Positions 44,214 through 55,026 of a stretch of 64,000 bases of DNA are shown piece by piece (the stretch's first letter is position 1; each line of letters begins with the position of its first letter). The notes beneath the pieces were generated by a model that worked only from the letters and a program-made list of their open reading frames with translations, ran no database searches and was not told the DNA's origin. The translations under genes and the position numbers were made by a program. This DNA comes from Litchfieldia sinesaloumensis (GTDB lineage: Bacteria; Bacillota; Bacilli; Bacillales; Bacillaceae_L), in assembly GCF_900156865.1 (NCBI RefSeq), contig NZ_LT732529.1, forward strand, positions 1,310,328 to 1,374,327, read 5' to 3'.

Positions 44214-45191
44214 TTAGTAAGCAAAAACCTGGCTAGCCTGCAGTAAATCGTTTCTTGCTTCTATATACTCACGATGGAGTTTATCAACATAATCGCCTGC
44301 ACTTGTCACTTCATTAATCACACCAATTCCTTGACCACTGCCCCAAATATCCTTCCAAGCCTTGGACTTGCCTTCTCCACCAAAATTCATTTGTGATGGA
44401 TCACTTTCAGGTAGATTATGCGGATCTAAACCTGCTGCTCGAATAGAAGGTGCCAAGTAATTTCCATGTACGCCAGTAAACAAATTGCTATATATCACAT
44501 CATCAGATGTACTTTCAACAATCGCTTGTTTATACTCTTCTGCTGCTCGCGCTTCGTGTGTCGCAATAAATGGCGAACCGATATAGGCAAAATCTGCCCC
44601 CATTGCTTGTGCAGCTAATATAGACTTCCCGTTTGCAATTGAGCCCGCTAATGCTAGTGGTCCATCAAACCATTCGCGTATTTCCTGAACTAACGCAAAG
44701 GGGCTTTTACTTCCTGCATGTCCGCCTGCCCCCGATGCAACGGCGATTAAGCCATCTGCTCCCTTCTCAATCGCTTTATGAGCAAACCGATTATTGATGA
44801 CATCATGTAATACGATTCCACCGTAGCTGTGTGCAGCTACATTGACCTCTTCACGCGCTCCTAGAGAAGTAATAATAATGGGAACTTTGTACTTCACACA
44901 TAATTCCATATCGTGTTCAAGTCGATCATTAGATTTATGGACGATTTGGTTAATCGCAAAAGGTGCTGCAGGACGATCAGGATTCTTCGCATTGTAGTCA
45001 GCAAGTGTCTCTGTTATCTCGGCCAACCACTCATCTAATTGTGAAGCTGGCCTGGCATTAAGTGCTGGCATCGAACCCACAATCCCTGCTTTACATTGTT
45101 CAATCACAAGCTTTGGATTACTGATGATGAATAGTGGTGATCCGATTACAGGTATCCTTAAGGATCTAAGGATAGATGGAATGTTTGACAT
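44214..45191 (-). CDS. Nitronate monooxygenase (2-nitropropane dioxygenase family)
   Basis: 325 aa, ATG behind GGGGGAAATAAGC. A TIM-barrel FMN enzyme: the start IPVIGSPLFIIS, then GADGLIAVASGAGGHAGSKS (catalytic His loop) and LAGSIANGKSILAAQAMGADFAYIGSPF (FMN phosphate site) are diagnostic. It detoxifies alkyl nitronates such as propionate-3-nitronate. It stands alone after a 150-bp AT-rich region. Confidence 0.93.
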   Translation of the reverse strand: MSNIPSILRSLRIPVIGSPLFIISNPKLVIEQCKAGIVGSMPALNARPASQLDEWLAEITETLADYNAKNPDRPAAPFAINQIVHKSNDRLEHDMELCVKYKVPIIITSLGAREEVNVAAHSYGGIVLHDVINNRFAHKAIEKGADGLIAVASGAGGHAGSKSPFALVQEIREWFDGPLALAGSIANGKSILAAQAMGADFAYIGSPFIATHEARAAEEYKQAIVESTSDDVIYSNLFTGVHGNYLAPSIRAAGLDPHNLPESDPSQMNFGGEGKSKAWKDIWGSGQGIGVINEVTSAGDYVDKLHREYIEARNDLLQASQVFAY

Positions 45192-45357
45192 GCTTATTTC
45201 CCCCAGTTTTAAGTAGTTGAAATTTGTTAAATTGCTTTTATAGAAAACGTTTTCAATTGTCCTTATATAACTAATACTATATTAATAGTTATATAGTCAA
45301 ACTATTTTTGAAAATTATAAATATATTTGTGGACAAAACAAAGTTTTAAAATTGATT

Positions 45358-45804
45358 TTAAAACCCTACTGTCTTCGTTGCAAATAGCAACTTAAGGGTT
45401 TTCGTCAACTCAGATTTGTCCTTGTTTGACAGATAATCCGTGTCAATCTGTTCTTCTTTCCCATCTTTCATTAGAAGAATAATCACATCATTCACTTGAA
45501 CAACACGTTGTACGTGGCTAAAAGGGATTTGTTTTCTTGGAAGGATATTCCCTCTGTAAATGGAGAAAGACTTGTCGTCAATTGTAAGATAGTCCTTTTT
45601 ATGTAGCTTGAGATAATATGTTGCCCTATATATCCCGCCCATAATTAAGACTATATATACAAATGTTAAGATCGGATTGGTAAAACCACCACCATCAAAG
45701 GAGAAAAAGGAGATAAGAATTAAGGTAGTAATCGTAAATACATACAATAGGGATGTTACAGCTTCTCTTTTCCACTTCTTTCTTGAAACAAATTTAAACC
45801 CCAT
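45358..45804 (-). CDS. Two-helix membrane protein with a PH-like cytoplasmic domain
   Basis: 148 aa, ATG behind AGGAGGCGA. Two membrane helices (about 15-35 and 44-65) are followed by a beta-rich domain (LTIDDKSFSIYRGNILPRKQIPFSHVQRV) resembling bacterial PH (bPH) domains. Function unknown. Confidence 0.6.
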   Translation of the reverse strand: MGFKFVSRKKWKREAVTSLLYVFTITTLILISFFSFDGGGFTNPILTFVYIVLIMGGIYRATYYLKLHKKDYLTIDDKSFSIYRGNILPRKQIPFSHVQRVVQVNDVIILLMKDGKEEQIDTDYLSNKDKSELTKTLKLLFATKTVGF

Positions 45805-45857
45805 AAATCAGCATCGCCTCCTTACTTATTTATATGTTCATTATTTCAAAATATTTA

Positions 45858-46133
45858 TTAACTATATAATGGTTTCCACTTCGGGTCTTTGTACTCTACT
45901 TTATCTGGGCTCCTATCACTTGATATAAATTCAGATTGACATGCCCCAATCAAAATAAAGTTTTTTTGAGCTTCCCTTAAGGAAACTGGATTTGCTCCAC
46001 CATCATAATCAGGGTCGTCAAATTGGACTCCATCATCTTCCCAATAACAAACCTCACAAATCGCATATGTATTTGGTGGTTTTTCGTCGAGGGTTTTATA
46101 CCCACAACAAGGACAAGTATATTTAATACGCAA
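45858..46133 (-). CDS. CPCC-type cysteine-rich protein
   Basis: 91 aa, TTG start behind AGGGTGA. The N-terminal zinc-ribbon-like motif CPCCGY with a matching C..C (CEVCYWEDD) is the CPCC family signature; residues 35-60 are acidic with PVSLREAQ. The role is unknown, though family members are found near toxin-immunity loci. Confidence 0.85.
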   Translation of the reverse strand: MRIKYTCPCCGYKTLDEKPPNTYAICEVCYWEDDGVQFDDPDYDGGANPVSLREAQKNFILIGACQSEFISSDRSPDKVEYKDPKWKPLYS

Positions 46134-46217
46134 TCACCCTACTCATTTGAACTTAACGATTTTAACTTTCTTACTCCTTACTACTACTTCAACATAAATT
46201 CCATATTTCCTTCATTC

Positions 46218-46376
46218 CTAGGTAAAGATTTCCCTTTTGAACATGTAATACGTCCCATTCACACCAGACAATTCCCAACCTTCTTTTCCAAGTTCGTTTA
46301 ACTTATCGGCTAATACCTCTTTAAAATCCAACATTTGAACCTGAATTTCTTCAACCTTATACTCAAATTGTTTCAC
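46218..46376 (-). CDS. DUF4177-family small protein
   Basis: 52 aa from GTG 46376 behind AGGAAGG. It matches the short DUF4177 pattern: a strand MKQFEYKVEEI, then LNELGKEGWELSGVNG, then a last strand YYMFKRE. It is too short for most gene callers. Located between the CPCC gene and the GNAT gene, in the same direction. Confidence 0.75.
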   Translation of the reverse strand: MKQFEYKVEEIQVQMLDFKEVLADKLNELGKEGWELSGVNGTYYMFKREIFT

Positions 46377-46416
46377 AATAAATACCTTCCTCTCTAAATC
46401 CCTATAACTGCTCTTA

Positions 46417-47286
46417 CTATTTGTTTAGACGATAACTAATTAAACGATCTTTCAGTTCGAAACCTGCTTTCAAATAGACATGGTTTGCTTTGGTGTCTGT
46501 ATCCTCGACGGTTAATTTAATCTCTGTTATTTGTGGAAATGAAAACATTTCTGTGACAACCTCTTTTAACAATTGGGTACCTAAACCCTGATTCTGCGCT
46601 GATGGTGCTATCCCTATGTATTCGAGCGAAGCTTCTGCCATTATAATATCAACTTCAAAATAGGCGTAACCTTGGAGTTCGTTTGAGTTATCTCTTACTA
46701 TTTTTAAAATATTTCCATTGCCAAGTCTTTCGATAATTGTTTTTGCATCGTAGTAGGTGTTTGGAAATAATTCGTTATGTAATTTTTCGAAACCTCGATA
46801 ATCGCTATCTATAAATGGCGTACTCTCTATCTTACTAACCTTCTCAACGTTTTGTTCATGTATTTCTAAGATAAGATGTTCACCCGAGCATTTAGCATTT
46901 ATTTCATTCATAAAACGTTGTTGCTGCTTGTTTTCCTTATTGATAAAAAAAGAGTAGGTTTGAACCGTTGGATATTCTCTTGTTAACCGCTTCCATAACT
47001 GTTCTTGGAGCTCAACTGATGGTGTCTGGTTATATGGACCCCATACTTCAGCAAATGTATCATCGATATCAATGCCAACCGCCGCTACAATCTCTCCTTC
47101 TGTATTCCTTGCAATTTGAAAGTTGAGTTCCCCATTTTCATTGATGAAGTCTTCCTCCAGTGTTTGACGAATCTCCTCAACTTTTATGCCACAATATCCA
47201 ATATGTGTTTCTTTTTGTTTGTTCATTTTTGATAAAAAAAGAGCTAGCTCTTCAAGGTCTGTTGCTTTTTCAACTTTCGTTACCAT
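46417..47286 (-). CDS. GNAT family N-acetyltransferase
   Basis: 289 aa. The C-terminal 140 residues form a GNAT fold with the acetyl-CoA loop IAPSAQNQGLGTQLL and the end strand VYLKAGFEL. The N-terminal half is a second, degenerate GNAT-like domain, as in several Bacillus paralogues. ATG preceded by AAAGGTGATAT. Substrate unknown. Confidence 0.87.
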   Translation of the reverse strand: MVTKVEKATDLEELALFLSKMNKQKETHIGYCGIKVEEIRQTLEEDFINENGELNFQIARNTEGEIVAAVGIDIDDTFAEVWGPYNQTPSVELQEQLWKRLTREYPTVQTYSFFINKENKQQQRFMNEINAKCSGEHLILEIHEQNVEKVSKIESTPFIDSDYRGFEKLHNELFPNTYYDAKTIIERLGNGNILKIVRDNSNELQGYAYFEVDIIMAEASLEYIGIAPSAQNQGLGTQLLKEVVTEMFSFPQITEIKLTVEDTDTKANHVYLKAGFELKDRLISYRLNK

Positions 47287-47332
47287 TTATATCACCTTTT
47301 TTTCTATATTTATATACTGCTAGATTTTTAGA

Positions 47333-47572
47333 TTATTTATTACATCCACACTCATATTCCTTGAAAGTAAATTCTTTATACAATCTAAAATCTTTAAAAT
47401 CACTTGTATCTGACTCATAAACCTTAACAACAGGGGCAACATCAACCTTTGCCACATCTCTTACTTGTAGTTCTATATCTTTCGTTGAATCTAATATATA
47501 TTCGTACATATCAATATAAATCGCATTGTGTTCACATACATCATATGTCACTGCGAGGTAATACTTCGTCAT
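47333..47572 (-). CDS. Hypothetical small protein
   Basis: 79 aa from ATG 47572, after GGGAGTGAAACC; an upstream in-frame codon precedes that site. It is an alpha/beta acidic protein ending YECGCNK. No domain recognised. The codon use matches neighbours. Confidence 0.6.
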   Translation of the reverse strand: MTKYYLAVTYDVCEHNAIYIDMYEYILDSTKDIELQVRDVAKVDVAPVVKVYESDTSDFKDFRLYKEFTFKEYECGCNK

Positions 47573-47599
47573 TGGTTTCACTCCCTATGGTTTGGGTAC

Positions 47600-48202
47600 T
47601 TAATTCTGTGTCGTTATCGATCTAATCCGCCATTTTAGATCTTGAGCAGTCTCCTCTTGCTCCTTTATCAATTCAAATTGATAATTATCTTCCGTAGTAC
47701 TGTAAGTTAAGAATATCTGATCTCCTTCAATCCGAAATTGCACTAGTTCTTGAACGACATTAGGGTTCCATTCAAAGGTAGAGTGTGTCTCACTGAAAAG
47801 AAAGCCACATGGACAATTACCTTTACTGTCCGCTGAACTGTAGGCTACTCCGCGTGTGATATATTCCTTTGCATCATTGAACGTCCTTGCTGACTTGTAC
47901 GATTCAACGGTATGTATCGCATCTCTAAAATCCTGGTATTCAGTAGATGTTTTTAACAATGTTATTTCTTGATTTAATGCCGTTAGATTATCTGTTAATT
48001 CTTGATTTTCTTCACTAAACACTTGTAGCTCATTTGTTTTTTCGGTCAGTTCCAGTTCAGCTTGTTCGATTTGTTTCATCAGTTTTTCATTTTCATCTTC
48101 CAAATTTGATGCAACACTTTTGACATCTGATTCTCTTAGGACAGAGAATAATGTAATTGCGACTAAAAATACGATTAGACCGAGAACTATTTCCTTTTTC
48201 AT
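47600..48202 (-). CDS. Membrane-anchored coiled-coil protein
   Basis: 200 aa, ATG behind AGGAGGGATC. One N-terminal helix (5-22), a heptad-rich segment (about 32-88, with LEDENEKLMKQIEQAEL), then a small alpha/beta domain outside the membrane with a CPC pair (GNCPCGF). Function unknown. Confidence 0.7.
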   Translation of the reverse strand: MKKEIVLGLIVFLVAITLFSVLRESDVKSVASNLEDENEKLMKQIEQAELELTEKTNELQVFSEENQELTDNLTALNQEITLLKTSTEYQDFRDAIHTVESYKSARTFNDAKEYITRGVAYSSADSKGNCPCGFLFSETHSTFEWNPNVVQELVQFRIEGDQIFLTYSTTEDNYQFELIKEQEETAQDLKWRIRSITTQN

Positions 48203-48287
48203 ATTGATCCCTCCTATTGAAATCAGCCAAATTTTGTATAGTTACCTGTTGTTCATTTTTGGGCACAATACCCTTGAGGTGATACAA

Positions 48288-48716
48288 TTGATTAAAAAGT
48301 TTTTAGTATGTTTCTTTCTTTTACAATTATTCTCATCAAATGCTTTTGCCGAACATAATCAGCAAATTCAAATATTCGATATTAATCAAGATAAAGTTAT
48401 TAAACAGATAGAAAATAACGCAGATATCCAACAAGAAGTATCAAAATATCTTAAAAACGTAGACGGCGTGTACACAAAATACAACCCGATTCCTAATAGT
48501 GGATTTATGGTAAGGATTCCTGTAGAACCTCCCACTATGGTGAGAAGTCGTTGGTTTGACGATCTGGTCGATGAAATAACGATTATTTTCCCAACTCAAG
48601 AAGCACCTTACTTAATGTTGTTTGACGATGAAAACCAAACGTATTTCTTAACATTTAAAGGTAATACAGACCCTTTACTGAAATTATTGAACTTCAACCC
48701 AAAGACCCCACAATAA
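48288..48716 (+). CDS. Secreted hypothetical protein
   Basis: 142 aa from TTG 48288 behind GAGGTGAT. A signal peptide ends near FSSNAFA (residue about 22). The mature region is a small alpha/beta domain with a SGFMVRIPVEPP strand. Divergent from the coiled-coil gene upstream, 85 bp away. Not recognised. Confidence 0.65.
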   Translation: MIKKFLVCFFLLQLFSSNAFAEHNQQIQIFDINQDKVIKQIENNADIQQEVSKYLKNVDGVYTKYNPIPNSGFMVRIPVEPPTMVRSRWFDDLVDEITIIFPTQEAPYLMLFDDENQTYFLTFKGNTDPLLKLLNFNPKTPQ

Positions 48717-48730
48717 GAGGTCTTTTTCTT
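48701..48730 (+). terminator. Rho-independent terminator
   Basis: AAAGACC / GGTCTTT across 11 nt with a long T-tract; the stem overlaps the stop codon of the preceding gene. Confidence 0.8.
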
Positions 48731-48742
48731 TTTTTGGTCCCT

Positions 48743-48880
48743 TTAGTTGACTATAAAGTCTTGAACTGAAACAAATAGGTTAAATACAGCAATAATAATT
48801 AACAAATAGCCAATCGTCTTTTTCTCTTTTTTTAATTCTTCTCTCCCAAAGATTAAAAACAATGCTGCTACTGAATCCAT
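48743..48880 (-). CDS. Possible small membrane protein
   Basis: 45 aa ORF with a charged middle (GREELKKEKK) and one hydrophobic helix (IGYLLIIIAVFNLFVSV). The ATG at 48880 has only a weak upstream site, and it starts 11 bp after the NUDIX gene stop. It could be real and coupled to that gene; uncertain. Confidence 0.4.
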   Translation of the reverse strand: MDSVAALFLIFGREELKKEKKTIGYLLIIIAVFNLFVSVQDFIVN

Positions 48881-48890
48881 GCACTCATTC

Positions 48891-49514
48891 TTATAGCTTT
48901 TCTTTTATTTTCTCAATAACATCTTGATAAAATGAGACTGGGTGTGGTACTAACGAATTTTTCCCTACTTCTTCATCAATTGTGATTCTGTTTCCTTCTT
49001 CATTCATTCTAAATCCACTTATCTTAATTGTTTCTTTTCTACCATTCCACAACTCCGTAAAATCGTTAAATTCCGTTTTTACCATACCAGCTACTTCTTC
49101 GGTCTGAAGAGTAAAACCTTCCATTGAAAATGTACTTTTATATAGGAAAACGTTCGCAATTTCCTTATCTATTAATTCGTCTCTGTCTACAGAATAGTCG
49201 ATTACTCCAACAGATAGAAGGTCTTCAAAGGCAAGCTCAATCCCAATCTCTTCCTTAATTTCTCTTACGCCATCTTGAACGGTTTCATTTGATAGTAAAT
49301 GACCAGCAGCTGTAATATCCAAAAGGTTCGGATAATCCTTCTTCGTTTGACTACGTAACTGCAAATATAGATAATCAATTCCATTTTCTTTACTAACAAA
49401 CCAGCAGTGAAACACCTCATGCCAATATCCAAACCTATGTACATCTTCTCGTGTAGCAACGCCAATATGTTTCCTAGATTCATCAAATATATTTAATTGT
49501 TCTTTTTCCAACAA
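48891..49514 (-). CDS. NUDIX hydrolase
   Basis: 207 aa, ATG behind AAAGGGTGAAG. The NUDIX box reads AGHLLSNETVQDGVREIKEEIGIE-like around residues 73-96, with G, E, RE..EE.G present. N-terminal isopentenyl-diphosphate-isomerase-like features (FDESRKHIGVATREDVH) occur in the YfcD group. The substrate is probably a nucleoside or isoprenoid diphosphate. Confidence 0.88.
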   Translation of the reverse strand: MLEKEQLNIFDESRKHIGVATREDVHRFGYWHEVFHCWFVSKENGIDYLYLQLRSQTKKDYPNLLDITAAGHLLSNETVQDGVREIKEEIGIELAFEDLLSVGVIDYSVDRDELIDKEIANVFLYKSTFSMEGFTLQTEEVAGMVKTEFNDFTELWNGRKETIKISGFRMNEEGNRITIDEEVGKNSLVPHPVSFYQDVIEKIKEKL

Positions 49515-49547
49515 ACTTCACCCTTTCTTTAAATTAAATAACTAATT

Positions 49548-49983
49548 TTACACATTGTTTACCTCTTTTGGGTGATAAATTTGTTGAACTACACCAGATG
49601 AAAACGTCTTTGTATGCACCAGTTTTAAATTCATCCTATTTTTCACTCCAACAAATAAGGGTTTTCCATCCCCTAGTACAACAGGATGTACTGATAATCT
49701 ATATTCGTCAATTAGTCCCAATTGAATAAATGTCGTGACTGTGTACACTCTTCCACAATTCTGCTTCAGTATCAGAAATCTCTGTGTTCGGTATATATTG
49801 TCCCCATTGATCATAACTTTTTCTACCATAAAGAATCGTATCAATACTATGTAAAAAATCTAAAAATCCCATATCATTATCCATTATGCACCAATCAATC
49901 TCACCATTAGGGCCTTCTATAAAACCATCTAATGAAACAGCTAAGTCTAAAATAACTTTTCTTTGTTTTATGCTATTTGACAT
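49548..49983 (-). pseudogene. DHFR-like (RibD C-terminal domain) gene with internal deletion and frameshift
   Basis: From ATG 49983, about 80 codons read as a YyaP/YwjB-type reductase (LDLAVSLDGFIEGPNGEIDW, YGRKSYDQWG). The frame then fails at ELWKSVHS. A second frame continues with TTFIQLGLIDEYRLSVHPVVLG to the natural end KTFSSGVVQQIY. About 50 codons between the two halves, including the NADPH-binding part, are gone and the halves are out of register. A non-functional remnant. Confidence 0.8.
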
Positions 49984-50037
49984 TGTTCTTCCTCGCTTCC
50001 TATAACGAAATAAGCCTATTTTGCTGTGGAGAGTCAT

Positions 50038-52646
<2,609 letters not shown>

Positions 52647-52660
52647 GCTCCGAAATAAGT

Positions 52661-52692
52661 AACATCCCTCCAATGTGAGGGATGTTTTTTGG
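52661..52692 (+). terminator. Rho-independent terminator of katG
   Basis: AACATCCCTC / GAGGGATGTT, 6-nt loop, then TTTT, 15 bp after the stop codon. Confidence 0.9.
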
Positions 52693-52747
52693 TCTGTGAT
52701 TTTTTACTAGTTAATGGGATCTGCGTATGCCTTCGGGGAGTGTTGGT

Positions 52748-52843
52748 ACGGTAATTCATGCGTAAATGAAAATGAGCATGGTTCTATTGCGTATTTCCGA
52801 AAAGCATGCGCATGTGGGTGGTATTACCAACGACTTACTTTTT
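52748..52843. repeat. Imperfect long inverted repeat (possible MITE remnant)
   Basis: GTTGGTACGGTAATTCATGCG (about 52743-52763) faces CATGCGCATG...GGTATTACCAAC (about 52806-52833). The arms share GTTGGTA and ATGCG, with smaller nested GCATG repeats between. No coding frame and no clear terminal duplication. It may be a decayed mobile element. Confidence 0.35.
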
Positions 52844-52882
52844 CATAACAAAGAGCATCGTTGACCATTATAATATCACCCT

Positions 52883-53341
52883 CTATTCCTTATTCAAAAA
52901 CCACTTCCATATTCCATACGAAATGTACAAAACAATAAACATCGATATCCAACTGTAGTACCATTCCCAATTGATATACTCGATAGTGTCTGTGAATTTT
53001 TCTAGGATAACTTCTGCACCAGTTAAAACCGAGACGATAATACCTGTATATAAGAATCCAGCCACCTTAGAATCTCTTGGATAGTATAGATTATAGAGTG
53101 CACTTACAATAGGAAACACAAAAAATTCGTATGTAAAACTACTTTGAGTAGCAGTTTCAAATACTCGTACGGGATACCTAATTAAGTTTAACTCAACGAC
53201 TAAATAACCTAGTGGCCATGTTAACACCTGCATGCTTAGGAAGCCTAGAATTGCTTCACGAAGTTTTGAAGCAGCTACCAAAAAATAAAATAATACAATT
53301 GCTATAATCCAGGAAACTATAAGAATAGTAATATCTATCAT
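52883..53341 (-). CDS. CBO0543-family membrane protein
   Basis: 152 aa, ATG behind AGGTATAG. It has five hydrophobic helices and the family turn VLTWPLGYLVVELNLIRYPVR followed by FFVFPIVSALYNLYYP. It is one of three such proteins in the window (see 37102 and 37797). Function unknown. Confidence 0.72.
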   Translation of the reverse strand: MIDITILIVSWIIAIVLFYFLVAASKLREAILGFLSMQVLTWPLGYLVVELNLIRYPVRVFETATQSSFTYEFFVFPIVSALYNLYYPRDSKVAGFLYTGIIVSVLTGAEVILEKFTDTIEYINWEWYYSWISMFIVLYISYGIWKWFLNKE

Positions 53342-53681
53342 CTATACCTCGCCCATTTTCCAAAGCAAGATCATTATAGTTGCATGTACACGTGATGTTC
53401 CCCACAAGAATAATCTTAATCTTCTATATTTTTATTAGGTATATCATATCCATTCTATTCATGTTTGTCTACGAATCTACTTATAAATCACTATATATTT
53501 TATACCTTTTTTACTATGCTTATATAAAAAGGTAATATGTGGTATCCCTACTAATTACCTACTCCTATAAATGCTACTAATACTAATAAGTCATCCAAAC
53601 TTGTAAGGGTGTCCTCTTTTCGAAGCATATAAAAAACTGTAGAGAATATCCCCCACAGCGTCTTTAAACAATCATTTGTTA
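53342..53681. other. Intergenic region
   Basis: 340 bp, AT-rich. The only feature seen is a weak hairpin CTGTGGGGG...CTCTACAG followed by a T-run on the minus strand (about 53631-53659), which could terminate the prolyl-hydroxylase gene. Nothing else found. Confidence 0.4.
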
Positions 53682-54329
53682 TCATCTTATTCTTTTTCTT
53701 CTCATCCATTGTGTAGCAGCCCATTTGTCACCAACAACAACCGGCGCTCCACCATGTAAGGTTAAATCATTTAAGGATTCGTCATTATAGAAGTACTCAA
53801 AATATACAGCCATTCCCTTTTGTGGGGATACTGAAAAATTCAACTTTGGAAAATAGGTTTCTCCACCCTGTTCAACATTGCTTAGATACATGACGAGTGT
53901 ACTAATTCTAGGATTGTTTATTGCGTTTTTGGTAGAATTAAAAAAATCAAAATGAGCTTTGTATTCTTGCCCAATCTTATAATTTAGTATTTGCAGACCT
54001 TCACCATATTCTGTTGGGATATTCATAATCTGTGAGATTCTTTTTTCAATTCTCGTAACGACGACATTTTCGCTCTCATCTAAAAAAGTACTACTACTCG
54101 TTCTCATATTATCTACATGTGCATTTGCAATTTTCGACCGATCCATTTTATCGGCTGACAACCGAATTAATTCATCACATTCTTCATCACTTAACACATT
54201 CCCTAAAATCACAATTAAAGGCTCTTCTAGCTTAGCAATTATTTGTATTTCGCGATCATCCGTGCAAATTTTATTCCCACTGTGATTAAATATCGTTGGT
54301 TCTTTCACTGTTAAATCGGTAGCATCCAT
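53682..54329 (-). CDS. 2OG-Fe(II) oxygenase, prolyl-4-hydroxylase-like
   Basis: 215 aa from ATG 54329 after GGAAG; TTG 54335 is an alternative. The double-stranded beta helix carries the iron ligands His126-x-Asp128 (AHFDFF) and His192 (LHGG), with Lys202 (GDKW) to bind 2-oxoglutarate. It matches the short bacterial P4H known from Bacillus anthracis. It could hydroxylate proline in a cytoplasmic partner, perhaps a ribosomal or collagen-like protein; no target is adjacent. Confidence 0.9.
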   Translation of the reverse strand: MDATDLTVKEPTIFNHSGNKICTDDREIQIIAKLEEPLIVILGNVLSDEECDELIRLSADKMDRSKIANAHVDNMRTSSSTFLDESENVVVTRIEKRISQIMNIPTEYGEGLQILNYKIGQEYKAHFDFFNSTKNAINNPRISTLVMYLSNVEQGGETYFPKLNFSVSPQKGMAVYFEYFYNDESLNDLTLHGGAPVVVGDKWAATQWMRRKRIR

Positions 54330-54621
54330 TGTCAACTTCCATCAACCTCTTCAATGTATAAAATTTTTCAAAACAATTGGATTGATTGTAAACAGAAAGC
54401 AATTAATTTCGTATTTTCCTTTTTTCTCCCTCCTGTTTTCAAAATGGATGTCAGCGCTTACTCGTTCAATGAACGAATTTGCTTTTTTATTTTATACTTT
54501 GAAAGGCTATTTATCTACTATTTTTTTCAAAAAATATACACTTTTTTACTTTTTTAGTATAGATAGAAGGTGTAGTGAGAAATGCATGTGACCCAACAAA
54601 TTGATATTTACTTTAAGAAAG

Positions 54622-55017
54622 CTACATACTAGCCTTTTCTCTTTTTTCGTATATGTTTACTAACTCGATCGAAACTATTTTTTCGTAGTAAAATTTATCA
54701 GTACGACTAAATTCAAGTTCTTCTGCAATCTCCGCATTTGAAGTTCCTATAATAACAGTATCTTCTCCTTTACTGCCAACGACTTCAAATTCATGTCCTT
54801 TATATTCTGCAACTGAATAGATATAAAAAACATCTGTAATCTCAGATTCATTTATTTTCTTTTCATATACGCCCTCGGCATACTTTTTAAATCCTTTTTT
54901 TACATCCTGGTCGTCATTACTTATCAGGAATAATTCATTTTTCCTAGTCCTGACAATTCTGTATTCCTTGCCGTTATAGGTAGCATACTGATCTTTTCGA
55001 TACATTTTATCATTCAT
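54622..55017 (-). CDS. Hypothetical soluble protein
   Basis: 131 aa, ATG behind GAAGGGAGATG. It is a mixed alpha/beta, charged protein with a tail IYEKREKASM. It starts 9 bp after the metallopeptidase gene ends and has no operator of its own, so it may be transcribed with it. Not recognised. Confidence 0.6.
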   Translation of the reverse strand: MNDKMYRKDQYATYNGKEYRIVRTRKNELFLISNDDQDVKKGFKKYAEGVYEKKINESEITDVFYIYSVAEYKGHEFEVVGSKGEDTVIIGTSNAEIAEELEFSRTDKFYYEKIVSIELVNIYEKREKASM

Positions 55018-55026
55018 CTCCCTTCA

